Shown here: positions 20,234-28,006 of the stretch, one piece after another | Layout: each line of letters starts with the position of its first letter | Position numbering within the stretch: position 1 is the stretch's first letter | Assembly: GCF_000741695.1 (NCBI RefSeq) | Contig: NZ_JGZK01000021.1 | Coordinates: 1 to 50,975 of the forward strand | Direction: 5' to 3' | DNA from: Bifidobacterium reuteri DSM 23975 | GTDB taxonomy: Bacteria; Actinomycetota; Actinomycetes; Actinomycetales; Bifidobacteriaceae | Length of the DNA: 50,975 nucleotides | Notes under the pieces: generated by a model | What the model was told of the DNA's origin: nothing | The model's input: the letters and a program-made list of their open reading frames with translations, nothing else | The model's database searches: none | Made by a program: the position numbers and the translations under genes

Positions 20234-23227
20234 ATGGATGATCGCCTTACAGATCAGTCCACACTATCCGCGACCGCAACGAACGAGATCGCGGAATCAG
20301 AAGAAGTGCGCGCCCAGCAGGCCCTGCTCGGCGACGCCGATCCCAGCCTGACCAGTGCCGAGGATGTGGCCAAAGCCCTGAATGTCGACCCGAAACAGGG
20401 CCTGAGCGAAGAGGAAGCCAGCCGCCGACTGGCCAAATTCGGCCCGAACGAACTCGCCAGCGCTCCGCCCGTACCGAAATGGAAGAAGTTCCTGGCCCAG
20501 TTCCAGGATCCGCTGGTGTACCTGCTGCTTGCCGCCACTGTGATTTCGGTGATTGCCTGGTTCATCGAGAAAGCTAACGCCGTACCCGGTGCCGAAGGGG
20601 GAGAGGCGCTCCCGTTCGATGCGCTGGTCATCGTGCTGATTCTGATCGTCAACGCCGTGCTCGGCTACATCCAGGAGGCCAAGGCCGAGGCCGCGGTGGA
20701 GGCGCTCGCCCAAATGACCGCGCCTCAGACCTCGGTGATGCGCGGCGGCAAGGTGCAGCGCATCAACACCGTCGACGTGGTGCCCGGCGACATCATCGTG
20801 CTTGCCGAGGGCGACTCCGTGTCCGCCGACGGCCGCCTGGTGAACGCGGCGAGCCTGCGCATCGCCGAAGCGAGCCTGACCGGCGAATCCGTGCCGGTCG
20901 GCAAAAAGCCGGACACACTGGCCGCAGCCAAGGCTTTGGGCGACCGAGCCAACATGGTGTTCAACGGCACGTCCGTCACGCAGGGCACGGGTCGCGCCAT
21001 CGTGACCGGAACCGGCATGAACACGCAGGTCGGCAAGATCGCCGACATGCTCTCCGCCACGGAAGACGAGAAGACCCCGCTGCAGAAGGAGATGGACTAC
21101 GTCTCCAAGATCCTGGGCATCGCGGTGTGCATCATCGCCGTCGTGGTGCTGGTGGCGCTCGCCGTGCTGGAAGGATTCCACGATATCCATGACGTGATCG
21201 ACTCCCTGCTGCTCGCCGTCTCGCTGGCCGTGGCCGCCGTGCCGGAAGGCCTGGCCGCGATTCTGACCGTGGTGCTCGCGCTCGGAGTGCAGCGCATGGC
21301 CGCGCACAACGCTATCGTCAAGAAACTGCATTCGGTGGAGACGCTGGGCTCCGCATCCGTGATCTGCTCGGATAAGACCGGCACGCTGACCCGCAACGAG
21401 ATGACGGTGGAGCGTGTGGTGACGCCGTCCGGCGAGGTGCAGATCACCGGCACCGGCTACTCGCCCGAGGGTCGCATGGTTATGGCCGATGGCTCCGGCT
21501 CGGACAGCGAGCAGGCTCGGGTCGTGGCCGATGAGGTAGTGGCCACGCTGCTCGCCGGCACGCTGGCGAACGATGGCGAGCTGCGCCAGGATGCCAACGG
21601 ACGTTGGGAGACCGTGGGCGACCCGACTGAAGTCTCGCTGATCGTGGCCGCCCGCAAGGTCAAGGCGGACCACAAGGCGAAGCGCTTCACGCGCGTGGGC
21701 GAGATTCCGTTCACCTCCGAACGCAAGCGCATGTCCATCATCGCCAAGGACGACACCGACTCCGGCAAGCTCACCGTGTTCGCCAAGGGCGCGCCCGACG
21801 TGCTTTTGAGCTACTGCTCCCGCATCCGCGTGGGCAGCCAGGTGCGCAAACTCACCGAAGGCGACCGCCAGTCGATCCTCGCCACTGTCGAACGGCTCTC
21901 CTCCGAGGCTTACCGCACGTTGGGCGAAGCCTGCCGTCCGCTGGAGACCAGCAGCCTTGCCGATGTGCCCGGTGTCACGGTGAACGCGGCCGGCCAGGTG
22001 GCGGACATCGCCGACCAGGCCGACGCCATCGAAACCGACCTGATCTGGAATGGCATGGTCGGCATCATCGACCCGCCGCGCACCGAAGTCCGCGATTCCG
22101 TGGCCGAGGCGCATCGCGCCGGCATCCGCACGGTGATGATCACCGGCGACCATCCGCTCACCGCGGCCCGCATCGCCTCCGACTTGGGCATCATCGCCAA
22201 GGACGGCAAAGCGCTGACCGGCGACCAGCTCGACCAGCTGGGCAGCGAGGCCGAACTCGACAAGGCCACCGCAGACGTCTCCGTATACGCGCGAGTGGCA
22301 CCCGAACATAAATTGAAGATCGTCGAATCCCTGCAACGCCAAGGCAACATCGTGGCCATGACCGGCGACGGCGTCAACGACGCCCCCGCCGTCAAGTCTG
22401 CGGACATCGGCGTGGCCATGGGCATCACCGGCACCGAGGTCACCAAGCAGAGCGCCAAGATGATCCTCGCGGACGACAACTTCTCCACCATCGTGGCCGC
22501 CGTGCGCGAAGGCCGCGTGATCTTCGACAACATCCGCAAGTTCCTGCGCTACCTGCTGAGCTCGAACGTGGGCGAGGTGTTCACCGTGTTCCTCGGCGTG
22601 GTGTTGGCCGGCTTCCTCGGCATCCGCCAGCCGGAGACCGTGGGCGTCACCGTGCCGCTGCTCGCCACGCAGCTGCTGTGGATCAACCTCTTGACCGATG
22701 CCGCGCCCGCGCTCGCGATGGGCGTCGACCCGCAGACCGATGACGTGATGGGTCGCAAGCCCCGCCGCGTCACTGACCGCGTGATCGACGCCTCGATGTG
22801 GGGCGACATTGTCTACATCGGCATCATCATGGCCATCGTTACGCTGATTGGCATGGACATGCATCTGTCCGGAGGCCTGTTCACCGACCGTTCGGTGGAG
22901 GCCGTCGGCCATGAGGCGCAGATGGTCGAGGCGCGCACGATGGGCTTCACGATCCTCGTGTTCGCCCAGCTGTTCAACGCGCTCGCCTCCCGCTCCCACC
23001 TGCAGTCCGCGTTCGTCGGTCTCTTCTCCAACAAGTGGCTGTGGGGCGCGATCGGGCTTTCGATCGTGTTGCAGCTTGTGGTGATTTACGTGCCGTTCCT
23101 GAACTCGGCGTTCGGCACCACGCCTCTGAGCGCATTGGCATGGCTGGAATGCATCGGATTGGCGGCCATCGTGCTGGTGGCTTCCGAGCTGCGCAAGGCC
23201 GTGCTGCGCGCCATGGCCAGGAAGTAA
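20234..23227 (+). CDS. P-type cation ATPase, Ca2+ (SERCA/PMR1-like, P2A)
   Basis: This 997-residue pump has the actuator motif TGES, a transmembrane segment 4 with PEGL (residues 335-338), the phosphorylation site CSDKTGTLT (Asp380), and the hinge TGDGVNDAPAVKSADIG. About ten transmembrane segments are predicted. The PEGL and SERCA-like order suggest export of Ca2+ or Mn2+ from the cytoplasm at the expense of ATP. The N-terminus has the cation-ATPase N domain (LSEEEASRRLAKFGPNEL). AAGGAG precedes the ATG. A long terminator follows immediately. Ion specificity is inferred. Confidence 0.93.
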   Translation: MDDRLTDQSTLSATATNEIAESEEVRAQQALLGDADPSLTSAEDVAKALNVDPKQGLSEEEASRRLAKFGPNELASAPPVPKWKKFLAQFQDPLVYLLLAATVISVIAWFIEKANAVPGAEGGEALPFDALVIVLILIVNAVLGYIQEAKAEAAVEALAQMTAPQTSVMRGGKVQRINTVDVVPGDIIVLAEGDSVSADGRLVNAASLRIAEASLTGESVPVGKKPDTLAAAKALGDRANMVFNGTSVTQGTGRAIVTGTGMNTQVGKIADMLSATEDEKTPLQKEMDYVSKILGIAVCIIAVVVLVALAVLEGFHDIHDVIDSLLLAVSLAVAAVPEGLAAILTVVLALGVQRMAAHNAIVKKLHSVETLGSASVICSDKTGTLTRNEMTVERVVTPSGEVQITGTGYSPEGRMVMADGSGSDSEQARVVADEVVATLLAGTLANDGELRQDANGRWETVGDPTEVSLIVAARKVKADHKAKRFTRVGEIPFTSERKRMSIIAKDDTDSGKLTVFAKGAPDVLLSYCSRIRVGSQVRKLTEGDRQSILATVERLSSEAYRTLGEACRPLETSSLADVPGVTVNAAGQVADIADQADAIETDLIWNGMVGIIDPPRTEVRDSVAEAHRAGIRTVMITGDHPLTAARIASDLGIIAKDGKALTGDQLDQLGSEAELDKATADVSVYARVAPEHKLKIVESLQRQGNIVAMTGDGVNDAPAVKSADIGVAMGITGTEVTKQSAKMILADDNFSTIVAAVREGRVIFDNIRKFLRYLLSSNVGEVFTVFLGVVLAGFLGIRQPETVGVTVPLLATQLLWINLLTDAAPALAMGVDPQTDDVMGRKPRRVTDRVIDASMWGDIVYIGIIMAIVTLIGMDMHLSGGLFTDRSVEAVGHEAQMVEARTMGFTILVFAQLFNALASRSHLQSAFVGLFSNKWLWGAIGLSIVLQLVVIYVPFLNSAFGTTPLSALAWLECIGLAAIVLVASELRKAVLRAMARK

Positions 23228-23241
23228 TAGCTGGAAGCAAG

Positions 23242-23281
23242 AACGGCCGGCCGCCCCCTAATGAGGGGGCGGCCGGCCGTT
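23242..23281. terminator. Bidirectional terminator
   Basis: AACGGCCGGCCGCCCCCT pairs perfectly with its complement around AATG. It lies between the P-type ATPase (+) and the Pro/Gln-rich membrane protein (-). Confidence 0.85.
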
Positions 23282-23309
23282 ACTACGGCTCAATGGTCGA
23301 GAGCTCAGT

Positions 23310-25270
23310 TCAGTTGGTCGATCCGGAAGTGGAACTGTCGCCGCCGTCCGTGGACTGATCGCCTCCGTTGGACTGGTCGTTGCCATTCTGTTGTTGCTGT
23401 TGTTGTTGCTGTTGGGCTTCTTCCTCGGCCTGCTTCTTCGCTTCTTCGTCCGCCTTGGCCTTGGCTTCTGCATCTGCCTTCTGCTTGGCCTGCATCGAGG
23501 CGTTCACATCGGATTCCGCCTTCTGCAAGGCGGAGATGGCATTGTCGATATCGGCGTCGGACGGATTCGAGCTGTTCATCACGTTGTTCGCGGTGGTGAT
23601 CGCCGTCTGCAGGGCGGTGCGGGTATTCTCATCCGCGACGTTGCCGGCGGAACCGGTCAACGTGGCCTGTGCCTGGGAAACAGCCGAGCTGAGCTTGCTC
23701 TTCTTGGCATCGACGTCAGCTGTCTTTTGCGAGGCGGTCACGGCTTTGATGGCGCTGTTGATGGCATCCGTCTGGTCGGTCACCGTGTCGACGTTCCCCT
23801 GCATGTCCTTGACCTGCTGCTTGAGCTGGTCTGCGGACAGGTTGGAATCGCAGCTGGCAGTGTCTGCGGGGTTCTGCCCCTTCTCCACGGCGGCGTTCAG
23901 CGTATCGATGGTCGTGCTGTCAGCCACCTTGCCTTTGGCTGTTTGAGAGGTGCTCTGCCCCTTGGTCACGGCGCTTTCCAGCTTCTTCTTGGCTGCGTCG
24001 TACTGCTTGGCGACCACCTTGCATTCGGTCAGCGCGGCTGTCTGACTGACCTTGCTGCTGTTGGATCGCCACAGGAACAGGCCGCCGCCGATCAATGCGA
24101 CTACTGCCACCACGATTGCCGCGGTGATCGCGATCTTGCGCGTATCCTTCTTGTCGGCGCCGCCGTTATGCTGCCCTCGGCCATTACCGTCGCCGGAGTC
24201 GGCATCATCCTCATCTTCGAACTGCTCGAATGGGGAGATGGCAGGCGGGAGCGGCTGCGCCGGCTCTTCCGTGCCGGCGAGACGGGCGGGCGGATTGGTC
24301 ACCGGTTGGAACACCTGTGTCGCCTCTTCGTCGGCGGGAATCTCGCCGTTCGCCGCGTTTGCGGCCGATTCGGTGGCCAGCGGTATGGCCGGAGGCTGGG
24401 CCAGCGGCGAGTACGCCTGCGTGGCCTGATCCTGAGAAGGCGCTGTCGGGCTCCCCAGTGGAGGAAGCGCCGCATTCGGCGTTGAGACAACCGTCGGTGG
24501 CTGAGTCGGCTGGAACAGCTGCGTGGCTTCTTCACTGGCTTCAGAGCTCACGGGCTGTTGGAGCGGTTGTGTCGGCGGGTGTACGGCATCGCTTGCGTGG
24601 GCTGGCCGTACGGCGACTGCTGAGCCGGCTGGATTGGCTGAGCCGACGCTTCGGCCGGGGCTACGGGGGCTACCGGGCGGAAACTCTGCGTGGCCTGATC
24701 CCAGACGTACTGTTGTTGTCCGGCGGCAGGGACGATTGGTTGTGATTCGACTGCCGGCTGTGCGATTGGCTGGACCGGTTCTGCGATTGGCTGGGTCGGA
24801 GGCGCCGGGGCGGGCGTCGGCTGCGGTGTTGCGGGAAATGGCTGGAATGCCTGTGTCGCCTCGGAGAGCGGAGGCTGAGGTTGCGCTTGCTGTGCCGGCT
24901 GCGTCGGCTGCGCGGGTTGCGCGGATTGTACCGGTCGGGCGACCGGAACCGTGCCCCATGCCGGCGCATCGGCCGAGCTCGAATAATTGGATGGTGCCGG
25001 AGACGTCGGTGCCGGCATCGCCTGGGTGGGCTGTACATTGCCTGCAACGCCTGTGCCGGTCGCGGCGGCACCTGTTGCAGCGGCACCATAATCGGGCCAC
25101 TGCAGGGAAGGCCATGCCGTCGGCTCCTGATCAGCGGGATCCTTTGCAGCGGATCCCTGCGGTTGCTGCTGTGCAGAAGCTCCCTGTCCCGGCAGGGGAG
25201 GCACTACCGGCTTGATTGGTTCCTGATGCTGCTGGAAGTCAAATTGAAAACCGCCATCACTGTTGGTCAT
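23310..25270 (-). pseudogene. Pro/Gln-rich single-pass membrane protein, frameshifted
   Basis: The N-terminal half (from the ATG at 25270, with AAGGAG upstream) and the C-terminal half are in different frames. They join at a GGG run (24577-24579). One more G there would give about 653 residues. The N-terminal ~370 residues are Pro/Gln-rich and carry five spaced motifs of the form (D/E/Q)-ATQ-x-(F/Y)-x-P. Then come an acidic stretch, a basic DKKDTRK anchor, one transmembrane helix (KIAITAAIVVAVVALIGGG), and an outside part with Ala/Lys/Asp helices ending in a poly-Gln tract and a Gly/Ser/Asp tail. The break may be real, phase-variable or a sequencing error. Function unknown; a cell-surface protein with a phosphorylatable cytoplasmic arm is plausible. 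Confidence 0.7.
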
Positions 25271-25372
25271 TGCATCTCCTTGGCGTACATGAGTGCTCCG
25301 GCATTGATGCCGAAGCGCCAGCCAACCGGTCGAGCCGATGTTCCACACATCAGCGGCCGGTCGGTATACGGA

Positions 25373-25954
25373 TTAGTCGTCGATATGAGCTCGGTAGAAG
25401 TTCACGTATGAGCGGCTCGGTGTCGGGCCGCGCTGGCCCTGATAATGTGAGCCGGTACCTGCAGAGCCGTACGGATGCTCGGCCGGCGAGCTCAACTGGA
25501 AGAAGCACATCTGGCCGATCTTCATGCCAGGCCACAGTTTGACCGGCAGCGTGGAGACGTTCGACAGCTCAAGCGTGATGTGTCCCTCGAAGCCAGGGTC
25601 GATGAAACCCGCGGTCGAATGGGTCAGGATGCCCAGACGTCCGAGCGAGCTCTTGCCCTCAAGTCGGGCGGCTATAGTCGGGTCCAGCTTCACATATTCC
25701 CAAGTGGATCCCAATGCGAACTCGCCGGGATGCAGAATCCAGGGCTCATCGGGGCCAACCTCGAACTGTTCGGTGAGCGCCCCCTGATTCTCGGCAGGGT
25801 CGACATAGGTGTAGGCATGGTTATTGAAGAGGCGGAAATACCGATCCAGCCTGACATCGATGGAAGCGGGCTGCACCATTTCGGGAGTCCACGGTTCGAG
25901 CGAAATATGACCAGCGGACTGTGCGGCGATGATATCGCGGTCGGACAGCAGCAT
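25373..25954 (-). CDS. dcd: dCTP deaminase (Dcd)
   Basis: This 193-residue protein has the trimeric dUTPase-like fold: MLLSDRDI at the start, [10 protein letters not shown], the [10 protein letters not shown] motif, and [18 protein letters not shown] with the catalytic Glu. It deaminates dCTP. Actinobacterial enzymes of this length are often dUMP-forming (deaminase plus dUTPase), but I cannot decide this from sequence. AAGGAG lies just upstream of the ATG (minus strand). It supplies precursor for dTTP and so complements the nrd operon of this window. It is separated from the membrane protein gene downstream by about 100 bases. Confidence 0.93.
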   Translation of the reverse strand: MLLSDRDIIAAQSAGHISLEPWTPEMVQPASIDVRLDRYFRLFNNHAYTYVDPAENQGALTEQFEVGPDEPWILHPGEFALGSTWEYVKLDPTIAARLEGKSSLGRLGILTHSTAGFIDPGFEGHITLELSNVSTLPVKLWPGMKIGQMCFFQLSSPAEHPYGSAGTGSHYQGQRGPTPSRSYVNFYRAHIDD

Positions 25955-26085
25955 AGAGAAACTCCTTGAATGACAATACTGCGGTCAAGTTTAGCGCCCA
26001 GTGCGGAAACACAGCATGCGGTAGTCGCGGGAGGGCGTGCGCGCAGGATACGAGATTCTCAGGTTATTCCCAGAAAACATCAGCA

Positions 26086-26114
26086 TTAGACACAGAAACC
26101 AGTGGTTATATAAG
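26086..26114 (+). promoter_or_regulatory. Predicted promoter of a candidate small RNA
   Basis: TAGACA (26087-26092) and TATAAG (26109-26114) are separated by 16 bases. A start near 26121 would give a transcript of about 100 nt ending at the terminator at 26192-26224. Confidence 0.4.
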
Positions 26115-26120
26115 AAATGT

Positions 26121-26224
26121 CAGCGGAAAGCTGATCAGGAACAGCAGCAGTTCCCGATAATTGAACCCCTTTCTTCTTCTCTCTCCTTTCTCTCCCCGGC
26201 GCCAACCCGCCGGGGTTCTTTTTT
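26121..26224 (+). ncRNA. Candidate small RNA with intrinsic terminator
   Basis: The interval lies between dcd (-) and the next + gene and has no credible reading frame. It ends in a textbook terminator (CCCCGGC 26192-26198, GCCGGGG 26207-26213, then TTCTTTTTTTT). It contains a small hairpin GGAACagcagcaGTTCC and then a pyrimidine-only segment (26165-26195) with CTCCTTT, which could pair with Shine-Dalgarno sequences. A terminator with no gene in front of it is the main argument. The sequence does not match any RNA family I recognise. Confidence 0.4.
26192..26224 (+). terminator. Orphan intrinsic terminator
   Basis: A 7-bp GC stem with a long T run. No + strand coding gene precedes it within 2 kb. 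Confidence 0.85.
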
Positions 26225-26275
26225 GCGCGGGCGTCGCCGATGCTTGCAGTTGCGGATACTCGCACTGAGATCCCT

Positions 26276-26388
26276 CAGTGCACGAAATTCTCGAGAATTG
26301 CCCATCTCCCGAGAATTTGCGTCGCTGGGAGTCGGTCAGTGCACGTAATTCTCGAACATTGGGTTGTTTTCGAGAATTTGCGTCGCTG
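26276..26388. repeat. 61-bp-period hairpin pair
   Basis: Two 52-base units start at 26276 and 26337. Each has the arms AATTCTCG and CGAGAATT with a 14-16 nt loop and shares the ends CAGTGCACG and TTTGCGTCGCTG. The organisation resembles the 63-bp hairpin arrays but the sequence is unrelated. It lies upstream of the membrane protein gene at 26508. Confidence 0.75.
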
Positions 26389-26507
26389 CTGCGAAACGGG
26401 GATCGTCTATAACGCCTTCCGCCGGTCTCGCGTTCATCCCATGGGATGACGACCGTCTCGGCCCTACGGCGATATACTGGCAATCAGCCGGACGAGAGGG
26501 AACTCTT

Positions 26508-27407
26508 ATGGGGAAGAACAACGAGGAATACGACTTTTTCGACGGTGCGGAGTATGAGGACGCTCCCCGGTCCCGGAGCGCGCGCGGCGGTCGCCAAGGT
26601 TCGCGCCTTTCAGGCAGACGCGCGGCGCGACTGAGAGTAGACAGTCCTGCATCGAAGGTGCTGCGGCGTTTGGCGCTGGTGACGGGTCTCCTTGCTGTTG
26701 CGGCGGGTGCGGCATCCGCCGCACATGAAATCGCGCCCTATGCCATTCCTTTCCTCGTCGATATGCCCGGCCGGTACATTGCGGTCGCCGCCGCGGTGCT
26801 CATAGGGCTCACCCTGATGTTCGTGATCGGTGCTCGTGCCACCATGCCGCGCAGCTCGACGCACGGAGGCGTCGGCGGAGGCGGCATCGTATGCATGGTG
26901 CTGGCCTGTGCGTGTCTGGTGGTCGGTGTGGCCGTGGGCGTACTGTTCCCGGACGGTTTGATTCTGCCGGATAACGACAAAGCCCCAGTGGAGAGTACTC
27001 AGCAGATGGAACAGGGCATCGAACAGGCGGCCGGCACGTGCGCGGCCGGCTGGCAGGGTATGGATACCGGTGGCTTGCCCGGTGTCTCCACGGTGCAGAT
27101 GTGCGCAGAGCCGCGTATGGCGTTCGTTTCGTTCGAGTCCGAGACGATGGCCGCAGTGGGCAAGGCCCCGATCAAGGTGAAGATCGCCGAGCTGCTGGCA
27201 CAGTATTCGAATAACGAGAAGGCTCAGGGCGATTGGCGACTGCTGGTCGGCAAGCGTTGGATGGTGTTCGCCGAGGCCGACAACATCACCAAGCTGCAGC
27301 AGCAGTGGGGCGGAGATATCGAGAACATCACTGCCGACGATGGCGCTGCTGATACCGATGCTACTGATGATGCCGGCTCCGGTGCGAACGCCGATGCTGG
27401 TCAGTGA
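26508..27407 (+). CDS. Membrane protein of unknown function
   Basis: This 299-residue protein has a charged N-terminus with Tyr/Asp/Glu and then Arg/Ser, three predicted transmembrane segments (about residues 53-75, 84-106 and 125-147), and an outside domain of ~150 residues with two cysteines (TCAAGW, QMCAEP) that could form a disulphide. The end is acidic and low in complexity. GAGAGGG lies about 8 bases before the ATG, and TATACT (26473-26478) is a likely -10. I do not recognise the family; the look is of a conserved bifidobacterial envelope protein. Confidence 0.7.
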   Translation: MGKNNEEYDFFDGAEYEDAPRSRSARGGRQGSRLSGRRAARLRVDSPASKVLRRLALVTGLLAVAAGAASAAHEIAPYAIPFLVDMPGRYIAVAAAVLIGLTLMFVIGARATMPRSSTHGGVGGGGIVCMVLACACLVVGVAVGVLFPDGLILPDNDKAPVESTQQMEQGIEQAAGTCAAGWQGMDTGGLPGVSTVQMCAEPRMAFVSFESETMAAVGKAPIKVKIAELLAQYSNNEKAQGDWRLLVGKRWMVFAEADNITKLQQQWGGDIENITADDGAADTDATDDAGSGANADAGQ

Positions 27408-27420
27408 TCGGCGATTGCCT

Positions 27421-27800
27421 AGCGGTCCGTTTCACAATTGTCGTGTGGTGCTGGCCCCCTCTGATGGACGTTGCCGTGAAGCAAACAGCGGAGCTGTTTG
27501 TAGGCAACGTGCGAGCCGACAGGCGAGCCAGCAGGATGCGCGCGCAGCGCGTCCGAAATTGCGGGGACGTTGCCGTGAAGCAGACAGCGGAGCTGTTTGT
27601 AGGCAACGTGCGAGCCGACAGGCGAGCCAGCAGGATGCGCGCGCAGCGCGTCCGAAATTGCGGGACCGTTGCCGTGAAGCAGACAGCGGAGCTGTTTGTA
27701 GGCAACGTGCGAGCCGACAGGCGAGCCGGTCAACCGCGCGCGAAGCGCATCCACAATTGCAGGACGAGCTGGCCCGGCGAAGCGGGACTGAGGGGTAGTG
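27421..27800 (+). repeat. ~98-bp tandem repeat block (three units)
   Basis: Units begin at 27466, 27565 and 27663. Each has the hairpin GTGAAGC-(A/G)ACAGC-gga-GCTGTTT-GTAGGC, a GCGAGCCGACAGGCGAGCC segment, and a GCGCGC-a-GCGCGT hairpin followed by TCCGAAATTGC. Units 1 and 2 are nearly identical; the third has diverged at its end. The block is led by the same segment as the block at 19842 and ends in a CTGAGGGG tail. Confidence 0.85.
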
Positions 27801-27948
27801 AATTAATCAACGAACTTACGGCGAGGCATATTAGCGTTTGATCGCCTGTATCCCTGAGTCCCACGTCAATCCGACGTGCGCTGTTCGCCGTCGCCAGTGC
27901 AGTGGGGCGCGCGGCTGTCGTACGCTTCCGGACGACCGGAGCGCATGA

Positions 27949-27978
27949 TAGAATTCATTTTGTTAACAATATTAACAA
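27949..27978 (+). promoter_or_regulatory. lnpA promoter -10 and operator
   Basis: TAGAAT (27949-27954) is a good -10, with a weak -35 TTCCGG 17 bases upstream. TTGTTAA-CAATA-TTAACAA (27960-27978) is a perfect 7+7 palindrome covering the predicted start, as expected of a repressor operator. The raf locus has a similar TTAA-N5-TTAA site at 42006-42020. Confidence 0.65.
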
Positions 27979-28006
27979 CCTATCTGAAATACAGAGAGGA
28001 GCGCTC

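Larger units (their letters stand above)
27408..28006. other. Repeat-filled intergenic region
   Basis: There are 599 bases between the membrane protein gene and lnpA. Positions 27421-27800 are repeat. The following 145 bases hold nothing I recognise until the lnpA promoter and operator near 27926-27978. Frames through the repeat on both strands merely translate the tandem units. Confidence 0.6.

Noticed and set aside
20297..22999. 900-residue minus-strand frame opposite the P-type ATPase
   Set aside because: It is a shadow frame rich in His, Gly, Asp and Val, with no motifs; the ATPase is certain.
26121..26224. tRNA, tmRNA, RNase P RNA or SRP RNA
   Set aside because: I looked for their conserved cores here and elsewhere in the gaps and found none.
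27404..27841. Repeat protein in the ~98-bp block
   Set aside because: The frame simply translates tandem hairpin units. Both strands and several frames are open to a similar degree.
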